Positions 17,910-26,922 of a stretch of DNA of 64,000 bases are shown here, piece by piece (the stretch's first letter is position 1; every line of letters starts with the position of its first letter). The stretch comes from JAJRPT01 sp964465945 (lineage in GTDB: Bacteria > Bacteroidota > Ignavibacteria > Kapaibacteriales > UBA2268): NCBI GenBank assembly GCA_964465945.1, contig CAYXMM010000003.1:186001-250000 (forward strand), in the 5' to 3' direction. The notes under the pieces are model-generated. The model saw only the letters and a program-made list of their open reading frames with translations. It was not told the DNA's origin and did not search any database. The position numbers and the translations under genes are program-made.

Positions 17910-18770
17910 TTAACCTAAGAAAGTTCTTAGCGATTTAGAACGAGAAGCGAATCTTAGGCGTCTAATTGCTTTTTCTTTAATTTGTCTTACTCTTTCACGA
18001 GTCAAGTTGAACTTTTCACCAATTTCTTCTAATGTTAAAGCATTACCATCTAAACCGAAGTATAAACTTATAACATCTGCTTCTCTTGGGGATAAGGATG
18101 TAAGAACTTGTTTGACTTCTAATCTTAATGACTCTTGAATTAACTCAGTGTCTGGTGGTGGTTGTTGGTCGTTTGGTAACACATCGAGAAGTCGATTATC
18201 TTCACCTTGAATAAAAGGTGCATCTACTGATAAGTGTCTTCCAGAAATTTTAATTGTTTCTGCTATTTCCGCAACAGACATACCGAGCTCATCAGCAAGT
18301 TCGGCAGCAGTTGGTTCTCTTTCAAATTCTTGCTCTAATTGGCTGAATTTTTTTCCAATTTTATTTAAAGCACCAACTCTATTGAGTGGCAATCTTACTA
18401 TTCTTGATTGTTCTGCTAATGCTTGAAGGATAGATTGTCTAATCCACCAAACAGCATAAGAGATAAATTTAAAACCACGAGTTTCGTCGAATCTTTTCGC
18501 TGCTTTAATTAATCCAAGGTTTCCTTCATTTATTAAATCCCCTAAGGAAAGACCTTGATTTTGATATTGCTTAGCCACAGATACCACAAACCTTAAATTT
18601 GCCTTAACTAATCTTTCTAAGGCACGTACACCACGTCGTCCACCTTGTTTTATCAAAATGGCTAACTCGATTTCATCGTCAGCAGTTAAAAGCTCTACTT
18701 TCCCTATCTCTTGTAGATACTTATCTAACGATTGACTTTCTCGATTGGTATATTGTTTCGTTATTCTCAT
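17910..18770 (-). CDS. rpoD: Primary sigma factor RpoD/SigA (short Bacteroidota type)
   Basis: A 286-residue group 1 sigma factor with little of region 1.1, as is usual in Bacteroidota. Region 1.2 (DKYLQEIGKVELLTADDEIELA), region 2 (LRFVVSVAKQYQNQGLSLGDLINEGNLGLIKAAKRF, YAVWWIRQSILQAL), region 3 and region 4 (LSPREADVISLYFGL...TLEEIGEKFNLTRERVRQI) are all present. It is expected to direct most transcription, recognising the TTTG / TAnnTTTG promoters found several times in this window. AGAAGG lies just upstream of the ATG. It lies between ctpA (74 bp gap) and lipA (17 bp gap). Confidence 0.95.
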   Translation of the reverse strand: MRITKQYTNRESQSLDKYLQEIGKVELLTADDEIELAILIKQGGRRGVRALERLVKANLRFVVSVAKQYQNQGLSLGDLINEGNLGLIKAAKRFDETRGFKFISYAVWWIRQSILQALAEQSRIVRLPLNRVGALNKIGKKFSQLEQEFEREPTAAELADELGMSVAEIAETIKISGRHLSVDAPFIQGEDNRLLDVLPNDQQPPPDTELIQESLRLEVKQVLTSLSPREADVISLYFGLDGNALTLEEIGEKFNLTRERVRQIKEKAIRRLRFASRSKSLRTFLG

Positions 18771-18844
18771 TAAAGACCTTCTTGTAATGAAATTTTATCA
18801 AAGTGTGTAACGACGATAAAAGTTTTTTTTTATTTGAAAAAAAA

Positions 18845-20470
18845 TTATTGCTTTGAGTCAGATTTTTTTTGAACACTTAAAATTTGATTATAATCATTTG
18901 ACCTTAAAAGTTGTGCACTCTTGATTATCACTGAATCTTTACTTTTATATAGACCAGATAATTGCTCGTTATTAAAATACCTTCTTTTAAATTCATAATC
19001 CAATAATACTTTAATTTCTTTTTTGTTATTATCGAACAATTTATGATTTAGTTTAGTCATTTTCTCACTAAGTTTATCTAAATCCTTCTCAATATCTTTT
19101 AATAGCTCATCATTTGCTGCAGTTTCGTATATTTTTTCTAAACTTTCTGATGTTTTACTAACATTTAAGAGGGATTTCTCGGCTAAATATTTTTTAAACT
19201 CAGAAATTATTTCATCACTCACATCAAAATCTAATGTAATCGTTTTATTATTCAAATACTTATTAGAAAAACTAAAAAACGCATCTGAATTATAAAGTTT
19301 TCTTGTGTATTCGTTATATTTAACTGCTTCTAACACAGAATCAGGGCTTATACCTTTACTTTCTAATACTTTCCTTCCTGCTGATGTATAAAATATTGAA
19401 TCTGATTCGGCAACTTTATGTTTAGCATAATCAATCCTTTGAATACATCTCCCAGAAGGTGTATAATATTTTGCTGTTGTAACTTTTAGATTTGCTCCAT
19501 AAGGTAAATCAATAACTGACTGCACTAATCCCTTTCCGAAACTTTGTTTCCCTGTAATAATTGCTCTATCGTGGTCTTGCAAGCAACCTGCAACAATTTC
19601 CGATGCACTTGCACTACCTTCGTTAATAATTACACAAATAGGTGTAGTTAAATCAACTGGCTCGGTGAATGACTTATAAGTATAACTTCTAATACTATTT
19701 TTACCTTTTGTGCTTAGTAGAATAGAACCTTTTGGAACAAACATTTCGCATATATTTAATGCCGCTTCTAAAAGTCCACCAGGATTATCTCTTAAATCAA
19801 TTATCAGACCCTTTAAATTCTTTCCATTTGCTAAATCAAAATAGGCGTTTCGGAAGTCATTATCGGCATTTCTTGCGAATTTTTCTAATTTAATATATGC
19901 AGTAGAATCATTTAGCATTCCATGATAACCAATGTTACTAAGCTCTACTTTATGTCTTTCTAATTTCAAGTTCAATGTGTCTTGCTGTCTTATAACATCA
20001 ACATTTGCAATCGAACCAGGAGAACCTTGAGTAAATTTCTTTAATCCATCTTGTTCGATATTTTCAACTAAATTTCCATCAATTTTATATAGAATATCGC
20101 CAACACGCAACCCATCATTAAAGGCAACAAAATCGTCGCTAATTCCCATGACGGTCATTTTTTTATCAATAGACCTAACAGTTATCCCAAAGCCAACATA
20201 ATGACCATAAGTAATCATTTCCAAATCTTCTTTATTATCTTCTTGGTAATAAACAGTATATGGGTCTAATTCATCAAGCATTGAATTTAATGCCACATCG
20301 AAGAGTTTGTCATTGTCAACGTCATTGACATATTCTTTATTTATCTCTTTAAAAACAGCACCGAATATTTCAAAATTTTTATTTAATTTAAAATATTCTA
20401 CATCTGTAAAAGAGACGAATAGAATTGAAGCAACAACAAATAATAATATAAGAATTTTTTTATTTTTCAT
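18845..20470 (-). CDS. S41 family C-terminal processing peptidase (CtpA/Prc-like)
   Basis: A 541-residue periplasmic protease. It has an N-terminal signal/anchor helix (ILILLFVVASILFVSF), then a PDZ domain (~90-160, YVGFGITVR...GLRVGDILYKIDG). The catalytic tail-specific protease domain has the Ser motif NEGSASASEI (~283-291) and the catalytic Lys in GKQSFGKG (K313). The C-terminal ~150 residues are charged and helical. The family cleaves envelope proteins near their C-termini. Order on the minus strand is ctpA-rpoD-lipA. In T9SS organisms proteases of this type are common, but a specific link is not shown. Confidence 0.93.
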   Translation of the reverse strand: MKNKKILILLFVVASILFVSFTDVEYFKLNKNFEIFGAVFKEINKEYVNDVDNDKLFDVALNSMLDELDPYTVYYQEDNKEDLEMITYGHYVGFGITVRSIDKKMTVMGISDDFVAFNDGLRVGDILYKIDGNLVENIEQDGLKKFTQGSPGSIANVDVIRQQDTLNLKLERHKVELSNIGYHGMLNDSTAYIKLEKFARNADNDFRNAYFDLANGKNLKGLIIDLRDNPGGLLEAALNICEMFVPKGSILLSTKGKNSIRSYTYKSFTEPVDLTTPICVIINEGSASASEIVAGCLQDHDRAIITGKQSFGKGLVQSVIDLPYGANLKVTTAKYYTPSGRCIQRIDYAKHKVAESDSIFYTSAGRKVLESKGISPDSVLEAVKYNEYTRKLYNSDAFFSFSNKYLNNKTITLDFDVSDEIISEFKKYLAEKSLLNVSKTSESLEKIYETAANDELLKDIEKDLDKLSEKMTKLNHKLFDNNKKEIKVLLDYEFKRRYFNNEQLSGLYKSKDSVIIKSAQLLRSNDYNQILSVQKKSDSKQ

Positions 20471-20562
20471 AATTTATAATACGAAATTAAACCTTTTTCG
20501 TTAATTAACGTTAGTAAAATTAAAATAATCTCACAATTAGTCAAAATTCCAATATAATTACG

Positions 20563-20570
20563 TATTTTTG
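20563..20570 (+). promoter_or_regulatory. Putative -7 element (TATTTTTG) for OmpA-family gene
   Basis: Perfect match to TAnnTTTG, 29 bp upstream of the ATG at 20600, the same spacing seen at ppa and the deoxyhypusine-synthase-like gene. There is no clear -33 TTG. Confidence 0.5.
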
Positions 20571-20599
20571 CAATTAATATTATTAAAAAAGGGGACACA

Positions 20600-22621
20600 A
20601 TGAAAAAGTATGCTTTAATAATGCTATTATTAGCGTTTGGTTTGAATGTAAAAGCACAAGACAATGAAACTCCAGAAAGACCGCTTAATTTTGGTTTATA
20701 TTTAGGTGGAAATTTCAATATGCACAGCCCAAATCTTGCAATTACGCATTATGCTGATGCATTAAATCCTAATTTATACCCATATCAAGATATTAATATT
20801 CCTTATAAAAATAGTGCTAATGGTTTTGGATTAAATATCGGGGGTGTGATTAATATTCCAATTAATAGAACAAATTGGATTTCATTGCGACTTGGTTATA
20901 ATAATGTTAGTGCTGATTTTTCAGAGAACTACAATCAAATTATTGATCCATTAACAGGCTCAGTGGACCCAAATGCGAGTGCAGTTTATAATTTAGATAA
21001 TTCAATTTCATATATCGAAATTGCTCCAATGTATCAAATTTATGATTTAATTCCAGTTAAAGACTTATATCTAATGGCAGGAGTTGAAATAGGAATTGCT
21101 CCCAGTGTGTCTCATAACTTTAATGCAGATGTTACTTATCAAGGTGCTACACCTCCAACTACTCATATAAACATTCCTGTTGGCAATTTCCAACCATCAA
21201 ATAATAGATATGCTCTTGCTATTGGAGCTGGTTATATGTATGATATTAATGAAAATTTCCATATTGCTCCTGAAATTTCATATAGATTTTCATTCTCTGA
21301 TGTAATGGATTTTGTTGACTTTAACAAAACTAATAATCTTGATTTCTCTTGGAAAGCAAATCAATTAAGAGTTGGTGTTAATTTTACGTATTCTTTTTCG
21401 CCTGAAAAAGAAGAAATAAAACCAGAATCACAGATTAGTGCTGATGTTCCTGGCGCTTATTATTACAATAATGGTGCAAGGGTTAAAGCAGAAAAAGTTA
21501 CAGTAGAAGATGTGCAAATCTCTGAGCTTTTCCCATTACTAACTAATGTATTTTTTGAAGAAGGTAAAGCAGTTCCAGCAACTGACAACCAAACTCTTGC
21601 AATTGAAACTGAAACAGGCGAGTTTATGGTAGAAAATCTTCCGGCAAATGCTATCGAGATTAATAAGTCCACTCTTGATATAGTTGGAAGAAGAATGCAA
21701 AAATTCCCTAATGCAAGAATTAAATTAACTGGTACTAATGACAATAAAAAAGAAAAATTAGACCTATCAAAAAAACGTGCTGAATTTGCTAAAAATTATA
21801 TCGCTGTTAATTATGGTATAAGCCCAGATAGAATTGATGTTGATGCTAAAAACTTACCAGAGAAAGCATCATCAACAAAAGACCCAGAAGGTGTAGTTGA
21901 AAATAGAAGAGTAGAAATTACAAGTAATGTTTCTGCTATCACTGAGCCGATTATTATCGAACAAGATAGACAAACTTTTGCTACTCCAAATTTATTAGAG
22001 TTTGAACCAACTGTAACAAGTACTGATTCTATCACTTCTTGGACTTTTGAAATTAATCAAAGTGGAAAAACATTAAGAAGTTTTGCTGGAACAAATCAAC
22101 CAAGTAAAATCCAATGGAATGTTCAACCAAATGAATTAAAACAAAGCGATGTTCCTATTGACTTTACTTTCTTCGCAGAAAACTCAGCCGGAAAAACTGT
22201 AATGAAATCTGGTTCTGTTCCGGTTGAATATTACTCTTTCAATAGAAAAAAAGTTGAAGAAAGACCAGACAAAATTATTTCTAAGTTTTCACTTGTAGTT
22301 TTTGATTTTGATTCACCTGAAATTTCTGAAAAAGATAAAGAAATTTTAAGAAAGAATGTAATTCCATCAATTAATTATAACTCTACAATCCAAATTTATG
22401 GTTACTCAGATAGAATTGGTGATGAAGAATATAATCAAAAACTTGCTTTAAAAAGAGCAGAAGCAGTGAAGAAATTTTTAGCTCCTAATACCAAATCAAA
22501 CACTGTTGAAGTTTTCGGAATTGGCGAAAATATAGAAGCTTATGACAATAACTTACAAATTGGAAGACAACTTTCAAGAACTGTTCAAATTTATGTTGTA
22601 ACTCCAAAAGAGTCTAAATAA
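20600..22621 (+). CDS. Outer membrane protein with beta-barrel and two OmpA-like domains
   Basis: A 673-residue exported protein (signal peptide 1-19, cleavage after VKA). Residues ~25-270 look like an 8-strand porin-type barrel (LGGNFNMHSP, GYMYDINENFHIAPEISYRFSF). Residues ~317-450 form a first OmpA-like unit (SKKRAEFAKNYIAVNYGISPDRI...VVENRRVEI). Residues ~455-555 are a beta-sandwich-like spacer (ITSWTFEINQSGKTLRSFAG). Residues ~565-673 form a second, canonical OmpA-like domain (VVFDFDSPEIS...YGYSDRIGDEEYNQKLALKRAEAVKKFL). OmpA-like domains bind peptidoglycan, so it should tether the outer membrane to the wall. GGGGAC precedes the ATG. dxs follows 20 bp downstream, probably cotranscribed. 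Confidence 0.88.
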   Translation: MKKYALIMLLLAFGLNVKAQDNETPERPLNFGLYLGGNFNMHSPNLAITHYADALNPNLYPYQDINIPYKNSANGFGLNIGGVINIPINRTNWISLRLGYNNVSADFSENYNQIIDPLTGSVDPNASAVYNLDNSISYIEIAPMYQIYDLIPVKDLYLMAGVEIGIAPSVSHNFNADVTYQGATPPTTHINIPVGNFQPSNNRYALAIGAGYMYDINENFHIAPEISYRFSFSDVMDFVDFNKTNNLDFSWKANQLRVGVNFTYSFSPEKEEIKPESQISADVPGAYYYNNGARVKAEKVTVEDVQISELFPLLTNVFFEEGKAVPATDNQTLAIETETGEFMVENLPANAIEINKSTLDIVGRRMQKFPNARIKLTGTNDNKKEKLDLSKKRAEFAKNYIAVNYGISPDRIDVDAKNLPEKASSTKDPEGVVENRRVEITSNVSAITEPIIIEQDRQTFATPNLLEFEPTVTSTDSITSWTFEINQSGKTLRSFAGTNQPSKIQWNVQPNELKQSDVPIDFTFFAENSAGKTVMKSGSVPVEYYSFNRKKVEERPDKIISKFSLVVFDFDSPEISEKDKEILRKNVIPSINYNSTIQIYGYSDRIGDEEYNQKLALKRAEAVKKFLAPNTKSNTVEVFGIGENIEAYDNNLQIGRQLSRTVQIYVVTPKESK

Positions 22622-22641
22622 TAAGGAAGAGTGAATTTATT

Positions 22642-24558
22642 ATGTCAGATGACATCATATATAGGTATTTACAAGATATTAATTTTCCAGAAGATTTAAG
22701 GAAGTTGCCGATAGAGGCACTTCCTGAAGTCTCAAATGAAGTCCGTGAATTCGTTATTGACACAATTACAAAAACCGGTGGTCACTTCGGAGCGGGATTG
22801 GGTGTTGTTGAATTAACAGTTGCTTTGCATTATGTTTTCAATACTCCAAAAGATAAAATAATTATAGATACAGGGCATCAAGGTTACCCTCATAAAGTCT
22901 TAACTGGTAGAAAAAATGAGTTACACACAATTCGTCAGAAAGACGGCTTATCAGGATTTTTAAAAATTGGTGAAAGCGAGTATGATGTATTTGGTGCAGG
23001 GCACGCTTCTACAAGTATTTCTGCTGCCTTAGGTGTAGCAACTGCAAGAGATTTCAATAATGAAGATTATAAAGTAATTGCAATGATTGGCGATGGAGCT
23101 ATGACTGGTGGTATTGCCTTTGAAGCTCTTAATAATTGCGGGGTGCAACAAAGAGATATGCTTGTAATTATGAATGACAATCAATTCTCTATTTCACCGA
23201 ATGTTTCTGCTGTTTCAAATTATTTTAGTCAGATTTATACAAGTGAAACGGTTCAAAAAATCCGAACTAATATTTGGGATTTCGCGGGTAAATTTGATAC
23301 TGTTGGTGATAGATTAAGAAAACTTGCAAGTAGAATTGAAGATAGTGTTAAAGCTATTGTAACCCCTGGTGTTTTATTTGAAACTCTAGGGTTTAATTAT
23401 ATTGGACCTATAAATGGGCATAATGTAAAAAAACTCGTTGAAATTTTACAAAGTATTAAAACATTTAAAGGTCCCGTGTTCTTGCATGTGATTACACAAA
23501 AAGGATATGGTTATAAGTTTGCCACTCGTGAAACTAAATATTTACATGCTATTGGAAAAATTGACAAAATCACTGGTGAATCAATGGATAAAAAGCCAGT
23601 TGTTTCCCCGCCCCCTGCATATCAAGATGTTTTTGGCGAAGCAGTAAAAGAAATTTTTGCAGTTAATCCTAAGGTAGTTGCTATAACTGCAGCTATGCCA
23701 GGTGGTACTGGCTTAAATATACCTCAAAAAGATTACCCAGAACGAGTTATTGATGTTGGAATTGCAGAAGGTCATGGAGTAACCTTTGCTGCTGGAATGG
23801 CTACCGAAGGAATTATTCCGATTGTAGCAATATATTCAACATTTTTGCAACGTGCCTATGACCATATAATTCATGATATTGCGTTACAACATTTACATGT
23901 TGTGTTTTGCTTAGATAGAGCTGGTCTTGTAGGTGCGGATGGTCCAACTCACCACGGAGTTATGGATTTAGCATATTTAAGAGCAATTCCTAATATGGTG
24001 ATAATGGCACCAAAGGATGAACAAGAGCTTCGGGATATGCTTTGGTCGGCTGTAAATGATTATAAAGATTATGTTGTAGCAATAAGATACCCAAGAGGAA
24101 GCGGACCTGGTGTTCCAGCAACTCAAATGAAATCTCTTAAGTTAGGCAAATGGGAAGTTCTGAAAAAAGGTAATGATATTGCAATCCTTGCTGTTGGAAA
24201 AATGATTGAATATGCGGAAAAAGCAATTGATAAATTAACGATTGAAGGAATTAATGTCGAACTTATTAACGCAAGATTTATTAAACCATTAGACACAGAT
24301 ATGTTAGATAATATTTGTACTAAGTTTGAAAACATTATTACAATAGAAGATGGTCAAAAGCAAGGTGGATTTGGTTCGGCTGTTGGAGAATATTTACTCG
24401 AAAAGCAATATAAAAATAATTTATTTGTTATGGGTATTGAAGATGAATTTGTAACTCACGGAACACAAGAAGAATTGCATAAAATGATTGGGCTTGACGA
24501 GAAAGGTATTATAAATAAAGTGAAAGAAATATTAGTAAAAAACTATATTTCTGCATAA
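22642..24558 (+). CDS. dxs: 1-deoxy-D-xylulose-5-phosphate synthase
   Basis: A 638-residue thiamine-diphosphate enzyme making DXP from pyruvate and glyceraldehyde-3-phosphate, the entry step of the MEP isoprenoid pathway. TPP-binding motif GDGAMTGGIAFEALNN (~150-166), early GGHFGAGLGVVELTVALHY and DTGHQGYPHKVLTGR motifs, pyrimidine domain AVFGEAV-type region (~325-490, DVGIAEGHGVTFAAGMA, DRAGLVGADGPTHHG), and C-terminal transketolase domain. Length fits the family. The organism therefore uses the MEP route, feeding the polyprenyl synthase at 13 kb. The coding end is followed by the tRNA-Lys promoter. Confidence 0.97.
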   Translation: MSDDIIYRYLQDINFPEDLRKLPIEALPEVSNEVREFVIDTITKTGGHFGAGLGVVELTVALHYVFNTPKDKIIIDTGHQGYPHKVLTGRKNELHTIRQKDGLSGFLKIGESEYDVFGAGHASTSISAALGVATARDFNNEDYKVIAMIGDGAMTGGIAFEALNNCGVQQRDMLVIMNDNQFSISPNVSAVSNYFSQIYTSETVQKIRTNIWDFAGKFDTVGDRLRKLASRIEDSVKAIVTPGVLFETLGFNYIGPINGHNVKKLVEILQSIKTFKGPVFLHVITQKGYGYKFATRETKYLHAIGKIDKITGESMDKKPVVSPPPAYQDVFGEAVKEIFAVNPKVVAITAAMPGGTGLNIPQKDYPERVIDVGIAEGHGVTFAAGMATEGIIPIVAIYSTFLQRAYDHIIHDIALQHLHVVFCLDRAGLVGADGPTHHGVMDLAYLRAIPNMVIMAPKDEQELRDMLWSAVNDYKDYVVAIRYPRGSGPGVPATQMKSLKLGKWEVLKKGNDIAILAVGKMIEYAEKAIDKLTIEGINVELINARFIKPLDTDMLDNICTKFENIITIEDGQKQGGFGSAVGEYLLEKQYKNNLFVMGIEDEFVTHGTQEELHKMIGLDEKGIINKVKEILVKNYISA

Positions 24559-24571
24559 AATTAAAAAATAT

Positions 24572-24602
24572 TTTGGTAATTAAAAAAAACTTCGTAATTT
24601 TG
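24572..24602 (+). promoter_or_regulatory. Bacteroidota-type promoter for tRNA-Lys
   Basis: TTTG (24572-24575), a 19-nt spacer, then TAATTTTG (24595-24602). This is a full match to the TTTG-N19-TAnnTTTG pattern, ending 31 bp before the mature tRNA. Confidence 0.75.
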
Positions 24603-24633
24603 AAATCTAACGCATTTGCGAAGTGAAATTTTA

Positions 24634-24706
24634 GATCTCGTAGCTCAGCCGGTAGAGCATTTGACTTTTAATCAAAGGGTCGTGGGTTCGAATCCCGCCG
24701 AGATCA
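24634..24706 (+). tRNA. tRNA-Lys (anticodon TTT)
   Basis: A complete cloverleaf: acceptor stem GATCTCG (24634-24640) pairs with CGAGATC, D arm AGCTCAGCCGGTAGAGC, anticodon arm TTTGA-CTTTTAA-TCAAA with anticodon TTT, and T arm GTGGG-TTCGAAT-CCCGC. The discriminator base is A and CCA is not encoded. It is a single tRNA with its own promoter and terminator. Confidence 0.95.
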
Positions 24707-24714
24707 CTTAAAGC

Positions 24715-24746
24715 AAGCCACAAATAATATATTGTGGCTTTTTTTA
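24715..24746 (+). terminator. Rho-independent terminator of tRNA-Lys
   Basis: A perfect 9-bp stem AAGCCACAA (24715-24723) / TTGTGGCTT (24732-24740), 8-nt loop, followed by an uninterrupted T-run. Confidence 0.9.
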
Positions 24747-24884
24747 TTTTCACTGACAAAATAAGAAGAATATGTCCGTTATTGTCTAAATTTTAAGAAA
24801 AAAAAAGTGTTATGCTATAAATTCCATTTTATTACAATAAATTCCTACTCTTCCGTCTATAAATAGAAATAATTAGGAGATAAT

Positions 24885-25385
24885 ATGATTAAAAATGAAA
24901 TGATAATCGCTATAAATAACCAAATAAGTAAAGAGATGTATTCTTCAAATCTTTATTTGTCAATGGCTGCATATTTTCATAATGCAAATTTGAATGGGTT
25001 TGCAAATTGGATGCGAGTTCAAGCACAAGAAGAAATGATGCATGCTTTGAAGTTTTTTGATTATTTATTGAATAGAGGTGCTAATATTGAAATTGGAAAT
25101 ATTGATGCACCTAAAAGAGACTGGTCCTCTCCTTTGAACGCTTTTGAAGAATCTCTCGCTCATGAAATGAGTATAACCGAAAGTATTAATAATCTTGCAG
25201 ATTTGGCTATTAATTTAAAGGACCATGCAACTTTTAATATGCTTCAATGGTTTATCCAAGAACAAGTTGAGGAAGAAGCAACTGTAAATGAAATTTGTGA
25301 TAGATTAAGATTAACAGAAGGTTCGGCTGGTGGTTTGTTTATATTAGACCACGAAATGAAACAAAGACAAATTGTTGCAGTTTAG
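24885..25385 (+). CDS. ftnA: Ferritin (FtnA type)
   Basis: A 166-residue non-heme ferritin that oxidises Fe(II) and stores it as a ferric mineral inside a 24-subunit shell. Ferroxidase residues are all in place: E17, E50, H53, E94, Q127 and E130, the same set as E. coli FtnA. No heme-ligand Met typical of bacterioferritin is recognised. AGGAGA lies 6 nt before the ATG. It is monocistronic, with a hairpin terminator after the stop shared with the convergent mtaB gene. Confidence 0.95.
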   Translation: MIKNEMIIAINNQISKEMYSSNLYLSMAAYFHNANLNGFANWMRVQAQEEMMHALKFFDYLLNRGANIEIGNIDAPKRDWSSPLNAFEESLAHEMSITESINNLADLAINLKDHATFNMLQWFIQEQVEEEATVNEICDRLRLTEGSAGGLFILDHEMKQRQIVAV

Positions 25386-25412
25386 CTTCAGGCGATAAGT
25401 AATATAAAATTA

Positions 25413-25441
25413 TGGCTACAATATTTAAAGTATTGTAGCCA
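25413..25441. terminator. Hairpin terminator between ftnA and mtaB, overlapping the mtaB 3' end
   Basis: A perfect 11-bp stem TGGCTACAATA (25413-25423) / TATTGTAGCCA (25431-25441) with a 7-nt loop, followed on the + strand by ATTTTATTTA. The right arm lies within the last codons of mtaB on the minus strand. Confidence 0.8.
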
Positions 25442-26750
25442 TTTTATTTAATCCATTAATTAAAGTTCCTTCTACATAGGTACTATAGTTGTTAGTCAAA
25501 AGTACATTCACTTTTTTACCTTTTTCAATATTTTTCCCAGAAAATGCAACATTAACATAGTTATCAGTATGTCCCCGCCATAAATTTGACGATTCAATAT
25601 ATGTTTCAGGTAATACTTCTCTAACCTTAGTAACTTGAGAATTATAAAAATCGTTAAGTTTAATATCAGATAACTCTCTAAGCGCATTAGTTCGCTCTTT
25701 TCTTATATCATGAGCCACAACTCCATCCATTTCAACAGCAACAGTGCCTTTCCTTTCAGAATATGTAAACACGTGTAAATACGAAATCGGGGAATTCTTA
25801 ATGAAATTATAAGTCTCTTGAAAACGCGCTTCGGTCTCACCTGGAAAACCAACAATAACATCAGCACCTAAACAAGTATCAGGCATTTTAGTTTTAATAT
25901 CATTAATTAGTTTCTCATAGTTTTTCACTCTATATCTTCTTTTCATTCGCATTAAAACTTCTTGTGAACCACTTTGAAGAGGAATATGAAAATGATGAAC
26001 GAATTTTTTCGATTTTTCAATAATATCAATTATTTCCGGTTTTAAAAGATTCGGTTCAATTGAAGAAATTCGATATCTAATATCTGCTGGATATTCGTCT
26101 AAAAGTCTAACAACATCAACAAACTTTTCACCTGTTTTTGATTCATATTCGCCTAAATTAATGCCAGCAAGAATAACTTCTCGAAATCCTTCTTCATAAA
26201 ATTTATCAATTTGTTCAGTAATTTTGTCAAATTCCATTGACCTAAATCCGCCTCTTGCATTAGGAATAGTGCAATAAGTGCAATTATACTCGCAACCGTC
26301 TTGAATTTTAAATACTGCACGTGTTCTGCCTGCATTATCACTTACTGCCGAGGTATGGAAAGGAATATCTGACATATTCCCAACTAAAATTTTAGGTGTT
26401 TCTTGCTTCTCAAAACTTTGTATAAGAGTTGGGATATTATACTTTTCGTTCTGACCAAAAACAGCATCTACACCTTCAATTTTAATTACTTCATTAGGAT
26501 TGAGTTGAGCATAACAGCCAAGAACTCCGATAAATGCTTCTGGTGAACGTCTTAAAGCCCTACGAACTATTTTCCGACAATCAGCATCGGCTTTATGAGT
26601 TACGGTACAAGTATTAATTAAAACTATATCACTATCTGCTTCAAAATCGACTATCTTATGCCCTAAGTCTTCAAACTGTCGACCTATACGAGAAATATCC
26701 GCAAGATTAACTTTGCAACCTAAATTATAAAATGAAACTTTTTTGCTCAT
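25425..26750 (-). CDS. mtaB: tRNA t6A37 methylthiotransferase MtaB
   Basis: A 441-residue radical-SAM methylthiotransferase that converts t6A37 to ms2t6A37 in tRNAs decoding ANN codons. The N-terminal cluster cysteines are C12, C48 and C79; the radical-SAM motif is C153-C157-C160 (CEYNCTYC). The opening VSFYNLGCKVNLADI and the RMKRRYRVKNY and YSERKGT segments are MtaB-type rather than MiaB or RimO. A C-terminal TRAM-like segment follows (~375-441). The tRNA-Lys(TTT) gene 0.7 kb away encodes a natural t6A37-bearing substrate, although the closeness may be chance. Confidence 0.93.
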   Translation of the reverse strand: MSKKVSFYNLGCKVNLADISRIGRQFEDLGHKIVDFEADSDIVLINTCTVTHKADADCRKIVRRALRRSPEAFIGVLGCYAQLNPNEVIKIEGVDAVFGQNEKYNIPTLIQSFEKQETPKILVGNMSDIPFHTSAVSDNAGRTRAVFKIQDGCEYNCTYCTIPNARGGFRSMEFDKITEQIDKFYEEGFREVILAGINLGEYESKTGEKFVDVVRLLDEYPADIRYRISSIEPNLLKPEIIDIIEKSKKFVHHFHIPLQSGSQEVLMRMKRRYRVKNYEKLINDIKTKMPDTCLGADVIVGFPGETEARFQETYNFIKNSPISYLHVFTYSERKGTVAVEMDGVVAHDIRKERTNALRELSDIKLNDFYNSQVTKVREVLPETYIESSNLWRGHTDNYVNVAFSGKNIEKGKKVNVLLTNNYSTYVEGTLINGLNKMATIL

Positions 26751-26784
26751 TTTTTTTTCTTTCAGAAATTCATTTTTAAGATTA

Positions 26785-26792
26785 CAAAATTA
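26785..26792 (-). promoter_or_regulatory. Putative -7 element (TAATTTTG) for mtaB
   Basis: Minus-strand TAATTTTG 34 bp upstream of the mtaB ATG. No TTTG is seen at the usual distance. Confidence 0.4.
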
Positions 26793-26863
26793 AAGATTAA
26801 ATTTTAATTACTTACTTTTAATAATTATTTTTAAATCTTTTTAATATTAAGTATAAATATTAA

Positions 26864-26895
26864 TTGTGTTAATCAATCATATTTCTTTAATTTTG
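26864..26895 (+). promoter_or_regulatory. Bacteroidota-type promoter for ppa
   Basis: TTG (26864-26866), a 21-nt spacer, then TAATTTTG (26888-26895), 27 bp before the ppa ATG. Confidence 0.65.
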
Positions 26896-26922
26896 AACTT
26901 TTAAAATTAATACAATTAAAAA

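Noticed and set aside
18791..18823. TTTTATC...GATAAAA inverted repeat between ctpA and rpoD
   Set aside because: Short AT-only arms, a long loop and no T-run in the minus-strand direction; not convincing as a terminator, and ctpA-rpoD probably cotranscribe.
20467..20718. 83-codon minus-strand open frame upstream of the OmpA-like gene
   Set aside because: It overlaps the OmpA-like promoter and signal peptide on the opposite strand, has no ribosome site and no recognisable protein pattern.
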